NCBI GenBank assembly: GCA_026645815.1
Contig: JAPKMR010000010.1
Location: 35,637 to 99,636 of the forward strand
DNA from: Anaerolineae bacterium
GTDB lineage: Bacteria; Chloroflexota; Anaerolineae; B4-G1; SLSP01
Direction: 5' to 3'
Length of the DNA stretch: 64,000 nucleotides
Below, piece by piece: positions 42,870-51,140 of the stretch. The position numbers and the translations under genes are program-made. Each line of letters starts with the position of its first letter. The stretch's first letter is position 1. The notes beneath the pieces are model-generated. The model saw only the letters and a program-made list of their open reading frames with translations. It did not search any database and was not told the DNA's origin.

Positions 42870-43948
42870 TTACCACCCTCACCATCGTCGGAGCACGTCC
42901 ACAATTCATCAAAGCCGCACCCGTGAGCCGAGCGTTGCGATGCCATGCCCGCGAGATTTTGGTTCACACCGGGCAACACTACGATCGCGGCATGTCCGCC
43001 ATTTTCTTCGAAGAGCTGCAGTTGCCGGAACCCGACTATAATCTCTGCATCGGTTCAGGCTCACATGGCAAGCAAACCGGGGAGATGCTCATCGCCATCG
43101 AGGAAGTGCTGCTCAAGGAAAGACCTGACTGGGTGCTGGTCTACGGTGACACCAACTCCACGCTCGCCGGGGCGCTAGCTGCGGTGAAATTGCACATCCC
43201 CATAGCACACATCGAAGCCGGTCTGCGCAGCTTCAATCGCGCCATGCCTGAAGAGCACAACCGTGTCCTCACCGATCACGCCGCCGACCTGCTCTTCTGC
43301 CCCACCCCCCATGCCGTTGACCTGTTGGCACAGGAAGGCATCACGCATGGCGTCCATCTCACGGGCGATGTGATGTTGGATGCTTTCCTTTACAACGCCG
43401 AATTAGCCGACCGGCACTCGGCGATCCTGACTGAGCTGGGATTACAACCACGGGAGTATTACCTGGCGACGCTGCACCGACCAGCCAACACGGATGATCC
43501 CACACAGCTTCAAACCCTGCTCAGCACGCTGGCGAAGCTGGCGTTGCCGGTGGTGCTGCCCCTGCATCCCCGTACCCGTTACCAGATCGAACAGCACAAC
43601 CTGCTTCCGGAATCGAAAATCGGAAATCTGAAATTGGTGGAGCCTGTAGGCTATCTCGATATGCTCATGCTCGAACGGTATGCCCAACTCATTCTGACCG
43701 ATTCTGGTGGCGTGCAAAAGGAAGCCTACATGGCTGGCGTGCCTTGCATTACCTTGCGGGAAGAGACTGAATGGATAGAAACAGTAGAAAGCGGCTGGAA
43801 TGTGCTGGTTGGAGCTGCTCCAGAGCACATTCAGGCTGCCGCACACGACTTCGCGCGCCCCAAGGACCACCCCGCGCTCTACGGAGACGGTCATGCCGCC
43901 GAGCGTATAACGGAGATACTTGTTCACAGTGGTCCATGGAAAGCCTGA
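42866..43948 (+). CDS. wecB: UDP-GlcNAc 2-epimerase, non-hydrolysing (WecB/WbpI type)
   Basis: A 360-residue epimerase of the WecB/WbpI family, which inverts C2 of UDP-GlcNAc or of UDP-GlcNAc(3NAc)A. Motifs include 'IVGARPQFIKAAPVSRAL' at the start, 'HTGQHYDRGMSAIFFEEL' near 33, 'VYGDTNSTLAGALAA' near 93, 'HIEAGLRSFNRAMPEEHNR' near 112 (core EAGLRSFNRAMPEE), and 'LTDSGGVQKEAY' near 277. Given the WbpA/B/D/E-like genes at 33-37 kb, a WbpI role giving UDP-ManNAc(3NAc)A is plausible, while a plain WecB role cannot be excluded. A short repeat-like stretch, 'ESKIGNLKLV', occurs in the donor domain. Confidence 0.9.
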   Translation: MITTLTIVGARPQFIKAAPVSRALRCHAREILVHTGQHYDRGMSAIFFEELQLPEPDYNLCIGSGSHGKQTGEMLIAIEEVLLKERPDWVLVYGDTNSTLAGALAAVKLHIPIAHIEAGLRSFNRAMPEEHNRVLTDHAADLLFCPTPHAVDLLAQEGITHGVHLTGDVMLDAFLYNAELADRHSAILTELGLQPREYYLATLHRPANTDDPTQLQTLLSTLAKLALPVVLPLHPRTRYQIEQHNLLPESKIGNLKLVEPVGYLDMLMLERYAQLILTDSGGVQKEAYMAGVPCITLREETEWIETVESGWNVLVGAAPEHIQAAAHDFARPKDHPALYGDGHAAERITEILVHSGPWKA

Positions 43949-43952
43949 AGTG

Positions 43953-43980
43953 ATTTCGTGTTCATCCGTACAAATTCGTG
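43953..43980. repeat. Short degenerate tandem repeat between epimerase and GT4
   Basis: ATTTCGTGTTCATCCGTACAAATTCGTG consists of three imperfect TTCGTG/TCCGTA units spaced ~10 bp. It resembles the 'tccgtgttcatccgtg' intergenic repeats seen in many environmental bacteria (from memory). Confidence 0.45.
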
Positions 43981-43989
43981 AGACGTCCC

Positions 43990-45225
43990 ATGCGTATTCT
44001 CTACCTTTCCCAATATTTTCCCCCTGAAGTAGGCGCCACACAGACCCGCGCCTATGAGATGGCACAGGGGTTGCTGCGCGCCGGGCACCAGGTGACCATG
44101 CTCGCTGAAGTGCCCAATCATCCTGAAGGCATCATCCGCCCGGAGTACCGTGGCAAATTCTGGGTGCGCGAGCCGCTCGATGGTATTGATGTCATCCGGG
44201 TCTGGGTCAAGACAGCACCCGCCAAGACTTTCAAAACCCGCATGGCGTTCTATCTGAGCTATATGCTGAATGCGGTGCTCGCCGGGCTATTGCTGGCGCG
44301 TGGACGCTACGATGCCATCTACGCCACCTCGCCGCCGCTCTTTGTGGGCGCAGCTGCATTGGCTCTGAGCCGGCTACGACGCATTCCACTCGCCTTCGAA
44401 GTGCGTGACCTGTGGCCCGAATCCGCCGTGGCGCTTGGCGAGCTGCATAACCCGCGCTTCATTCGCTGGGCGACAACACTGGAAGAGGCGTGCTACCGCC
44501 ATGCGCAGCGTCTCATCGTCGTCACGGAAGGAATGCGTGACCGGCTGATCGAACGTGGCATTCCCAGCGAGAAACTCGCTCTCATCCCCAATGGCGCCAA
44601 CACGGAGCTCTTTCAACCACAGCCTGCTGCGGGGCAACAGTTGCGAGCCGACCTGAACCTGGAAGGGAAGTTCCTGATTGTCTACGCCGGGATACACGGC
44701 ATCGCCCAGGGGCTGGAAACGGCGCTATATGCCGCCAATCAACTGCGGGACGATCCCCGTGTACACTTCCTCTTCATCGGTGAAGGACCGCGCAAGGCGG
44801 AATTGCTGGCGCTCAAAGCGCAGCTCGACCTGCCCAACGCGACCATGCTCGAAGCGCAACCCCGCGAAGCGATTCCAGCATATCTTACGGCAGCGGATGT
44901 CGCCCTCATTCCCCTGCGCCGTCTGGAGCTATTCAAAGGCGCTGTGCCATCCAAGATCTTCGATGCCTGGGCTTGCGCTTGCCCGGTGCTGATGAGCATT
45001 GACGGCGAAGCGCGCGCAGTGTTGGAACGCGCGCAGGGCGGCGTCTTCTTTCCGCCGGAAGATGTCGCGGCGCTGGTCAGTGCGATTGAGGAAATGGCAG
45101 GCGATCAGGCTACCTGCCGCCGCATGGGGGAAAACGGGCGGCAGTTCGTAGCGGCGCACTACTCGCGCCAGGCGCAAGCGGGCGCACTGGCGGCGTTACT
45201 AGAAAACCTGCATTCAGCTCTATAG
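43990..45225 (+). CDS. Glycosyltransferase family 4 (WcaI-like)
   Basis: A 411-residue GT-B glycosyltransferase. 'RILYLSQYFPPEVGATQTRAYEMAQGL' (core YLSQYFPPEVGATQTRAYE) is the signature of the WcaI/WbuB subgroup, and 'FEVRDLWPESAVALGEL' near residue 138 is the second subgroup mark. The donor domain has 'LIVYAGIHGIAQGLETALYA' and a C-terminal 'PSKIFDAWACACPVLMSIDGEA' (core SKIFDAWACACPVL). WbuB-type enzymes often add L-FucNAc or similar amino sugars. An in-frame GTG 12 nt upstream is possible. It is separated from the next gene by the vapBC-like pair. Confidence 0.87.
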   Translation: MRILYLSQYFPPEVGATQTRAYEMAQGLLRAGHQVTMLAEVPNHPEGIIRPEYRGKFWVREPLDGIDVIRVWVKTAPAKTFKTRMAFYLSYMLNAVLAGLLLARGRYDAIYATSPPLFVGAAALALSRLRRIPLAFEVRDLWPESAVALGELHNPRFIRWATTLEEACYRHAQRLIVVTEGMRDRLIERGIPSEKLALIPNGANTELFQPQPAAGQQLRADLNLEGKFLIVYAGIHGIAQGLETALYAANQLRDDPRVHFLFIGEGPRKAELLALKAQLDLPNATMLEAQPREAIPAYLTAADVALIPLRRLELFKGAVPSKIFDAWACACPVLMSIDGEARAVLERAQGGVFFPPEDVAALVSAIEEMAGDQATCRRMGENGRQFVAAHYSRQAQAGALAALLENLHSAL

Positions 45226-45241
45226 GCAAAACCCCAAATCT

Positions 45242-45271
45242 GTGTTATCATCATGACAGAAGTGATAACAC
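45242..45271. promoter_or_regulatory. Inverted-repeat operator of the toxin-antitoxin pair
   Basis: GTGTTATCA and TGATAACAC arms separated by 12 bp, ending 15 bp before the antitoxin start and just before its AGGAGG. The position and symmetry fit autoregulation by the ribbon-helix-helix antitoxin. Confidence 0.65.
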
Positions 45272-45286
45272 TTCAGGAGGGGAGCG

Positions 45287-45559
45287 ATGATCCGCACACA
45301 GATTCAGTTGACTCAGGAACAGTCCCGCCGCATTAAAGAAGTCGCGGAGCGAGAAGAAATCTCCATGGCTGAAGTCATCCGTCGGGCGGTTGATTTTTGG
45401 CTAGAGACCGGCGGCACATTGGCCAAAGAAGAACGTCGCCAACGCGCGGTGCAAGCCGTACGGGAGATAGATGGCAAATACTACTCAGACAGTTCCGATG
45501 TCTCCGCCAATCACGACACCTATCTGGATGAAGTCTACGGCGCATGGAAATCTTCATAG
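45287..45559 (+). CDS. Ribbon-helix-helix antitoxin (CopG/VapB type)
   Basis: A 90-residue DNA-binding antitoxin. The N-terminus 'MIRTQIQLTQEQSRRIKEVAEREEISMAEVIRRAVDFWL' is a ribbon-helix-helix fold (core RTQIQLTQEQ for the strand, SMAEVIRRAV for the second helix). The C-terminal 45 residues are acidic and polar and should bind the toxin. A palindromic operator lies directly upstream and AGGAGG gives strong translation. The stop overlaps the toxin gene by 16 bp, the usual coupling of such pairs. It is embedded between glycosyltransferase genes. Confidence 0.87.
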   Translation: MIRTQIQLTQEQSRRIKEVAEREEISMAEVIRRAVDFWLETGGTLAKEERRQRAVQAVREIDGKYYSDSSDVSANHDTYLDEVYGAWKSS

Positions 45560-45942
45560 ATACCGCCGCTTTTTACGCGCTGGTAGATAGCGCAGACGCC
45601 AACCATCAGGCGGCAGTGTCACTGTGGAGCGATTGGGGACAACAATATCATCGCTACATCACATCCAATTACGTTTTGCTTGAAAGTTTTTCTCTCATTC
45701 AACGCCGACATGGATTAACGCTTGCCCGGTACTTCTATGATAAAATCGCACCAGCTTGCGATGTTGAGTGGATTACACCTCAAATTCACCAAACAGCCAC
45801 CAACAGTCTACTCATTTCCAACCGCCGCCTGCTCAGCCTGGTAGATTGCTCCAGCTTCACGCTAATGCGCGCACTGGGGCTGCGCCACGTCTTCACCTTC
45901 GATGCGCATTTCGCCGAACAAGGGTTCACTTGCCACCCATGA
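45544..45942 (+). CDS. PIN-domain toxin (VapC type)
   Basis: A 132-residue PIN-domain ribonuclease. The first acidic residue is in 'MEIFIDTAAFYALVD' (D6), the glutamate in 'NYVLLESFSLIQR' near 43, the third acidic residue in 'SLVDCSSFTLMRALG' near 99, and 'FTFDAHFAEQGF' near 118 holds the last aspartate. The quartet is complete, so activity is expected; RNA targets cannot be predicted. It overlaps the antitoxin by 16 bp and its stop overlaps the next glycosyltransferase start (ATGA), so the toxin is translationally coupled to a polysaccharide gene. Confidence 0.86.
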   Translation: MEIFIDTAAFYALVDSADANHQAAVSLWSDWGQQYHRYITSNYVLLESFSLIQRRHGLTLARYFYDKIAPACDVEWITPQIHQTATNSLLISNRRLLSLVDCSSFTLMRALGLRHVFTFDAHFAEQGFTCHP

Positions 45943-47060
45943 TCACCCTCGACCTCTCCGCCGCCGTCCACCGTCGGGCGGGATTGGGACGCTATGCCGA
46001 AAGTCTCGCCCGGGCGCTCTATGCGCTCGCTCCCACAGAGTTAGCGCTCTTCTATAACGCGGAACAGGGCATCAAGCCGCTTGCCGGGTTGGAACAGCTT
46101 CCCACGCACACCGTCACCCTGGGGTATAAACCCTGGCGGATGCTGGTCTGGGCAGGGCAGCTGGGGCGCATTCCCTTCAACCGGTTGGTACCCGGGGCGA
46201 CGCTCTTCCATGCCACCGAACATCTGTTGCTGCCCCTGCGCGGGATTCCTACGGTGCTCACCGTCCACGATCTCATTTTCCGCCACCTGCCGGAGCATCA
46301 TAAACGGCTCAACCGGTGGTATCTCAACGCTACGCTACCGCTCTATTGCCGCCGGGCGACTCATATTATCGCCGTTTCCGAAGCGACCCGACAAGATTTG
46401 ATCACCAGCTATGGCATCGCACCGGAGAAAGTCACGGTCATCCTGGAAGCTGCCGATCCGCAATTCAAGCCGCAGTCACCGGAGCGCCTTGCCGCCGCCC
46501 GCGCGCGGTATCAGCTGCCGGAAAGCTATATTCTGTTTGTGGGCACCATCGAGCCGCGGAAGAATCTGCTGCGGTTGTTACACGCCTGGGAACCGCTGTA
46601 CCTGGCAGGAGAGGCGCCGTCGCTCGTCATCGTGGGAAAGCGTGGTTGGTTGGCTGAGGACTTCTACGCCGCGCTGGAAGTCTCACCCGCCCGCGAGGGT
46701 GTGCGCTTCACGGGCTACGTTGCCGACGAAGACCTGCCGGCGCTCTACTCTGGCGCGAGCCTCTTTGCCTTTCCGAGCCTCTACGAGGGCTTCGGGCTTC
46801 CGCCGCTGGAAGCGATGGCTTGTGGAGCTCCGGTGCTGTGCTCAAACACCTCTTCATTGCCGGAAGTGGTTGGCGACGCGGCACTGACCCTGGACCCAAC
46901 CGATGTGGACGCCCTCCGCGAGGGCTTGCGGCGCCTGCTGGCGGATGTTGAGCTGCGCGATGATTTGCGTCAGCGGGGGATACAACGCGCGGCGGCGTTC
47001 TCCTGGGAGCGCGCCGCCGCTGAAACCTATCAGCTCTACCGCAGATTGCTCGGTCAGTAG
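45939..47060 (+). CDS. Glycosyltransferase family 4
   Basis: A 373-residue GT-B glycosyltransferase, mannosyltransferase-like. '[25 protein letters not shown]' (core [16 protein letters not shown]) starts the acceptor domain, and '[24 protein letters not shown]' (core [14 protein letters not shown]) near residue 106 is characteristic of the MtfB/WbdB group. The donor domain has '[17 protein letters not shown]' near 198 and '[24 protein letters not shown]' (core [17 protein letters not shown]) near 275, with the E-x7-E motif. The start at 45939 overlaps the toxin stop. A much longer frame upstream exists only because the toxin gene lacks stops in that frame. Confidence 0.88.
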   Translation: MITLDLSAAVHRRAGLGRYAESLARALYALAPTELALFYNAEQGIKPLAGLEQLPTHTVTLGYKPWRMLVWAGQLGRIPFNRLVPGATLFHATEHLLLPLRGIPTVLTVHDLIFRHLPEHHKRLNRWYLNATLPLYCRRATHIIAVSEATRQDLITSYGIAPEKVTVILEAADPQFKPQSPERLAAARARYQLPESYILFVGTIEPRKNLLRLLHAWEPLYLAGEAPSLVIVGKRGWLAEDFYAALEVSPAREGVRFTGYVADEDLPALYSGASLFAFPSLYEGFGLPPLEAMACGAPVLCSNTSSLPEVVGDAALTLDPTDVDALREGLRRLLADVELRDDLRQRGIQRAAAFSWERAAAETYQLYRRLLGQ

Positions 47061-47066
47061 AGTCCC

Positions 47067-47588
47067 TCAGCCCTCATCGAAGGGCGGTACCTCAAAGTAT
47101 TCCGGATCCGGCAACAGCTCCATACCCGGGAATACCCCCAAGGTCACGTCAAATTCACGTTCATCTCCATCGCGTATAGCCACCAATGTGACTTCATCAC
47201 CAGGATAATATTCCGCCACAATCACATCCAGGGGCTGTTCTTCCGTCACCAGCTGCCCATCGAATTCAATGATCACGTCATCGGTCTGTAAACCCGCGCG
47301 TTCCGCCGGACTATCGAGCATGACGCTGGTCACCAATGCCCCCTCAGAGGTCATCTGAAAATAGACGCCTAGCCAGGGACGCCAGGACTCTTCCGGCAAG
47401 TACGGCTCTTCCCAATACGGCATTTCGTATTCATCTTCAGGCCAACCATACGATGGCGCTGACGTCTGTTGACCCATCAGGAAACCCATCATACTACCCC
47501 AGCACAATCCCAGCAAACAACAAAGCACACTCACAAGCAACAGCATGCCAGTGATTCCGACCCACTTCCAGGTATTCGAAGCGTTCAT
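47067..47588 (-). CDS. Membrane-anchored PDZ-domain protein
   Basis: A 173-residue protein. Residues ~8-35 form a membrane helix ('WVGITGMLLLVSVLCCLLGL'), followed by an aromatic and acidic linker. A PDZ domain follows from about 70 ('WLGVYFQMTSEGALVTSVMLDSPAERAGLQTDDVIIEFDGQ' in part; core SPAERAGLQTDDVI). No protease domain is attached, so it may act as a substrate adaptor outside the cell. AGGAGG precedes the ATG. Its start overlaps the stop of the PLD-like lipoprotein gene by 4 bp, so the two are coupled. Confidence 0.83.
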   Translation of the reverse strand: MNASNTWKWVGITGMLLLVSVLCCLLGLCWGSMMGFLMGQQTSAPSYGWPEDEYEMPYWEEPYLPEESWRPWLGVYFQMTSEGALVTSVMLDSPAERAGLQTDDVIIEFDGQLVTEEQPLDVIVAEYYPGDEVTLVAIRDGDEREFDVTLGVFPGMELLPDPEYFEVPPFDEG

Positions 47589-48616
47589 TGTGCCTCCTGT
47601 GCCAGCTGATAAACTCGTGAGAATTCTTCCAGATAAAGCGCAGCTATCTCAGGGCTGTGGATAATCAACACGTTCTCATCATTATACTCCGCTGCGCTAC
47701 GGGTAAAGTTATAAGAACCGGTAACGACGACAGATTCATCTACGATGAAGACTTTGTGATGCATGCGGTAATCGTTGCCATCTAGTAAGACATCTATACC
47801 GCCGGTGAGCAAGGCCTCATAATCACCCCCCGTGGATGCACTCTGATCGGCTTCCATCACGCCACGCACCACCAGTCCCTCACGCTCCTTGCGCAACAAG
47901 ACATTAGCAATATCGTTATCCGTCAAGTTGAATGCCATGAAATGGATGCTGGATTGCGCCGATTTGAGGGCATCTACAATCTGTGGCTGAGGGTTATCGT
48001 CAGGTGAGAAGTAGACCTGCACCTCCACGTCCCCAATCTGAACCTGAGGATGGGGTGTGTTCGCAGGCGAAGCCGCGCCAAAAAGCTGCTGCGCAAACAT
48101 CTCTTCGAACTCGACAGTGTAATTCTCCGCCATTGCCTGAGAATTGATAATCACGACATTGTTATCATTGCGGTAGGTTTCATTATAGGCGAAGTTCCAA
48201 GAGCCGGTCCATACCGTGCGACCATCAAGGACCATGAATTTGTTGTGCATATAGGGATCACGGCGCTCAATCACGACCGGCGCGCCAGCCTTTTGCAGCT
48301 CCGTAGGCCCATCACGCTGCTGATAATCTCCCTCGACGACCAGACGGACAGTCACACCACGCTGGTGGGCGCGGACCAAGGCGTCTACCACCGTGTTGAT
48401 GTTCAGGTCATACGCGGCGATGTCTATGGTGCTGGTCGTGTTATCAATCGCCTGCGCCAACCGCAAATCCAGTCCGGTACTCCCCGTTGCCGATTGCGCA
48501 AACGCTACCTCAAGCGCAGCCTCCTCCTCTATCAACGGTTCGGGCGGCACAATCTCACAGCCTGCCAATAGTGTCACCAATAGGATACATAACATGCCTT
48601 GCCTAACGATATGCAT
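47585..48616 (-). CDS. Phospholipase D-like lipoprotein
   Basis: A 343-residue lipoprotein: signal peptide with lipobox LLAGC and lipidated C20. Two HKD motifs are complete, H124-K126-D131 and H286-K288-D293, each followed by 'TGSWNF' or 'TGSYNF', so both halves of the active site are present. PLD-superfamily members hydrolyse phospholipids or nucleic acids. The small size and the two-HKD layout resemble secreted PLD-type endonucleases (Nuc-like) as well as phospholipases. GAGGAG precedes the ATG. Coupled with the PDZ protein downstream. An extracellular nuclease role in DNA use or defence is only a guess. Confidence 0.87.
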   Translation of the reverse strand: MHIVRQGMLCILLVTLLAGCEIVPPEPLIEEEAALEVAFAQSATGSTGLDLRLAQAIDNTTSTIDIAAYDLNINTVVDALVRAHQRGVTVRLVVEGDYQQRDGPTELQKAGAPVVIERRDPYMHNKFMVLDGRTVWTGSWNFAYNETYRNDNNVVIINSQAMAENYTVEFEEMFAQQLFGAASPANTPHPQVQIGDVEVQVYFSPDDNPQPQIVDALKSAQSSIHFMAFNLTDNDIANVLLRKEREGLVVRGVMEADQSASTGGDYEALLTGGIDVLLDGNDYRMHHKVFIVDESVVVTGSYNFTRSAAEYNDENVLIIHSPEIAALYLEEFSRVYQLAQEAQ

Positions 48617-48707
48617 AATTGCTCCTCAGAATGACCACAATTCCCAAAAGATTGGTAAGTGTTTGACGCCCTCCCTTTCACCACAACGAAGAGCGACAAA
48701 ACACGCC

Positions 48708-49328
48708 CTAAGCTTGATCTCGCGCAGCGCTCACCGGATAGTGCTGTGCCAGCTGCTCCAAAGCGGCGGTTTGCGGAGGCGTAGGGCGCACAAAGGCGCG
48801 TCGCTGGCGAATCGTGGACCAGGCAGCCTCAGGCGATATTCCGGCGGAGACGAGGTAGGCTGCTGCCATCAAGGGCGCTCGCCCCACCCCTGCCGCGCAA
48901 TGGATATAGACGCCCCGCCCTGCTGCAATCTGCGCCGTGATGAAATCCGCGCCGCGTTGCAGCTCTTCCAGAGAGGGCACAGCATCATCCACAGTCGGCA
49001 ACCAGAGATAGTGCTCCAGAGCCAAACCGCGCGCGGCATCATCCGCCTCAGCGCGCATATTGACCACAGCGGAGATGCCCCAGGCGCGCATTCGGGACAG
49101 CCCTCTGCGCCGGTGTTGCCCGCCCACAAAGAGCAGCGGCTGAATCTGGCTCAAGGATTTGGGAGAAACGCCCCAGACCAAGCGGAAAAGTTTATCCCAC
49201 ACCCACAAGCCTGTAGAACGCAAGCCCTGTTCCCGCAAGCGCCGGATGACAATGTAGACCAGCTTGGCGGGAGGAAACGCTGTCAGTTGTTGATGTCTGG
49301 CAAAAACATCGTGTTCCAAAGCCACCAC
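48708..49328 (-). CDS. Dual-specificity protein phosphatase
   Basis: A 206-residue phosphatase of the DUSP/PTP superfamily. The P-loop HCxxGxxR is complete (C144 to R150, 'HCAAGVGRAP'). The general-acid loop is 'PTVDDAVPSLEELQ' with D114/D115. The N-terminal ~60 residues form a basic, aromatic region ahead of the core 'IQPLLFVGGQHRRRGL'. A GTG is used as start; the Shine-Dalgarno is poor, and a later start is possible. It lies 92 bp from the lipoprotein gene on the same strand and 75 bp from the HerA-like gene. Substrates are unknown. Confidence 0.83.
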   Translation of the reverse strand: MVALEHDVFARHQQLTAFPPAKLVYIVIRRLREQGLRSTGLWVWDKLFRLVWGVSPKSLSQIQPLLFVGGQHRRRGLSRMRAWGISAVVNMRAEADDAARGLALEHYLWLPTVDDAVPSLEELQRGADFITAQIAAGRGVYIHCAAGVGRAPLMAAAYLVSAGISPEAAWSTIRQRRAFVRPTPPQTAALEQLAQHYPVSAARDQA

Positions 49329-49402
49329 CTTTGTAGCAGAGAAGATATCGGAAGATTAGCGGCATTCAAGCCCGCAATTCTACGTCTCTGCACTGGGAAT
49401 CT

Positions 49403-51037
49403 CTAGGGATACAGCGCCGAAGTAATGTCGGCGGCATCAGCCGCGTGCCCCTGAATCTCGCCATACAGGTCACGGTAATCACGCGTGCGGATGACCACCG
49501 GCATCGGCACAGCGTGGCCCAGAATCAGCGCTTGCTGCTTTGTCTCCAGACGCGCCAGCACCTCACGCAGCGCCGCCGAACCTGCCACACCCGTGAACAC
49601 AGCGCGGATGTCGTTTTCCTCATCCAGCAACGCGGTAACCCGCGTGCCAATCTGGCTCATGACCTCCTGGTCAATGCCGCTGGGACGCTGGTCTACCACC
49701 AACAAGGTGACGTTGTACTTGCGCATCTCGCGGGCAATAGTCCCGAAAATCGTATGACGAGCAATCGAAGGATCGAGGAATTTGTGCGCCTCCTCGATGG
49801 TGATCACCAATGGGCGCGGTTCCTGCCCCTGACCGCCGAGATAAGCCTCTTTGCGCGTCACATAAGCCTGGTGAATGCGCCGGGTGATGTAGTTCGCCAC
49901 CAGAATGTAGGCTTCCAACGCATTGCCGTAGCGCCCAAATTCCAGCACCACGCTCTTGCCGCTGTTGATGTAATCCAGAATCCGCCCGATGGGGTCATCA
50001 TCGGCGCGATCTACCAGGAAGCCAAAACGGTGCAGTTGCGCCAGCTTGCGCTGAATGGCGCCCAGGGTGCCCTCATGGAGCTTGCCCTCTTCTGTAAGCG
50101 CGCGCACGCCCTCATCAGGCTCCTCATCCAAAAGCCGGCGCACCCAGGCAAGACCCAAACGGCGGCGTAGCATGTAAAGCGCATTGCTCTGGACATCGGT
50201 GAAACCAAAGAGCGGCGCAAGCATCTCCAAGTCCTCCGGTTCCAACTGCTCATAGCCAATGCGCACGGTGAAATCCACCTTGCTGCCCCGGCGCCGCGAG
50301 GATTCAGGGTCGAGGGTAAAAACGCTCACGCGCCCATCGTAGAAGAGCTGGCGCAAGCCCTTTACATCCTGGCGTGATTCGTCCTGGCTTTTCCAGCCGT
50401 ATTCATTGTGCATGTCAAAGATCAGGTTGACCGCGGCACGCTCCTGGATAATGCCGGCGAGTACCATCCGCGTGAGGAAGGTCTTGCCCGTGCCACTCTT
50501 CCCAAAAATGCCGCTGGAACGCTCGACAAAGCGCTTGAGATCCAGAGCAATGCGCGTATCGGGCATCTCCAACGGCTCGCCGATATGAAAACGCCCAGCC
50601 TCATCAGCGTCACCGAATATTTCGGCGACCTCTTCCGGGCTAGCATCATAGACCTGGGTAAAATGTGCCGGAACGGTCTTCGCAGGGCGGACCTCGTTGC
50701 TTTCGAGGACGAGCATGGGTGTAATGTGGATGCGTCCAGAGGTGAGTGTGCCCCGATAAGCGCGCGCCAGAAAGCCATCGGGTTCTGTGGGTGGAAATTG
50801 CGCGACTTCAGGGTGTTGGGTTTCCAGTGCCACATCGGTAATCATCCCGAAAAAACGGCGCTCGGTCTGCCCTCGCACCACCACATAGCGTCCCACCGCC
50901 AGCCCTTCGATGAGGCGGTCAGGGGCGAGTTTAGCCTCAAGCCCCTGGCTGAGGCTGCCAGAGATGATCACCCCCAGCGGGGATGTAGCGACTATGGGTG
51001 AACGGGGAAACCACTGATCAAGCTCGGATTCAGACAT
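49403..51037 (-). CDS. HerA-like ATPase (HAS barrel + FtsK/HerA domain)
   Basis: A 544-residue hexameric motor ATPase. The N-terminal ~100 residues are the HAS-barrel ('LIEGLAVGRYVVVRG'). Walker A is 'GIFGKSGTGKTFLTR' near residue 176 and Walker B 'PLVITIEEAHKFL' near 417. The sensor/arginine region is 'VVDQRPSGIDQEVMSQIGTR' (core DQRPSGIDQEVMSQIG). HerA partners with NurA in end resection, and HerA-type ATPases also power several antiviral modules, but no nurA, Sir2 or nuclease partner is adjacent. GGGAG precedes the ATG; a longer frame upstream lacks a good start. Chloroflexota genomes often carry such solitary copies. Confidence 0.87.
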   Translation of the reverse strand: MSESELDQWFPRSPIVATSPLGVIISGSLSQGLEAKLAPDRLIEGLAVGRYVVVRGQTERRFFGMITDVALETQHPEVAQFPPTEPDGFLARAYRGTLTSGRIHITPMLVLESNEVRPAKTVPAHFTQVYDASPEEVAEIFGDADEAGRFHIGEPLEMPDTRIALDLKRFVERSSGIFGKSGTGKTFLTRMVLAGIIQERAAVNLIFDMHNEYGWKSQDESRQDVKGLRQLFYDGRVSVFTLDPESSRRRGSKVDFTVRIGYEQLEPEDLEMLAPLFGFTDVQSNALYMLRRRLGLAWVRRLLDEEPDEGVRALTEEGKLHEGTLGAIQRKLAQLHRFGFLVDRADDDPIGRILDYINSGKSVVLEFGRYGNALEAYILVANYITRRIHQAYVTRKEAYLGGQGQEPRPLVITIEEAHKFLDPSIARHTIFGTIAREMRKYNVTLLVVDQRPSGIDQEVMSQIGTRVTALLDEENDIRAVFTGVAGSAALREVLARLETKQQALILGHAVPMPVVIRTRDYRDLYGEIQGHAADAADITSALYP

Positions 51038-51140
51038 GATCTCTCCCTCTTCGTGAAAATCGTGCTGATAAAAGTGCCGGCAGGGTTTCTGGGACGCGCC
51101 GGAAACAGGAGTTTTGAGGTTACTTAAGCCCAAAACCCGA

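Noticed and set aside
45768..45938. Upstream extension of the GT4 gene at 45.9 kb
   Set aside because: It is a shadow of the PIN toxin gene. The family N-terminus begins at 45939.
47585..51037. HerA ATPase plus PLD-like protein as an antiviral defence module
   Set aside because: HerA with PLD-family nucleases occurs in defence systems. Here, however, the PLD protein is a lipoprotein exported from the cell and a phosphatase gene lies between, so a joint cytoplasmic complex is unlikely.
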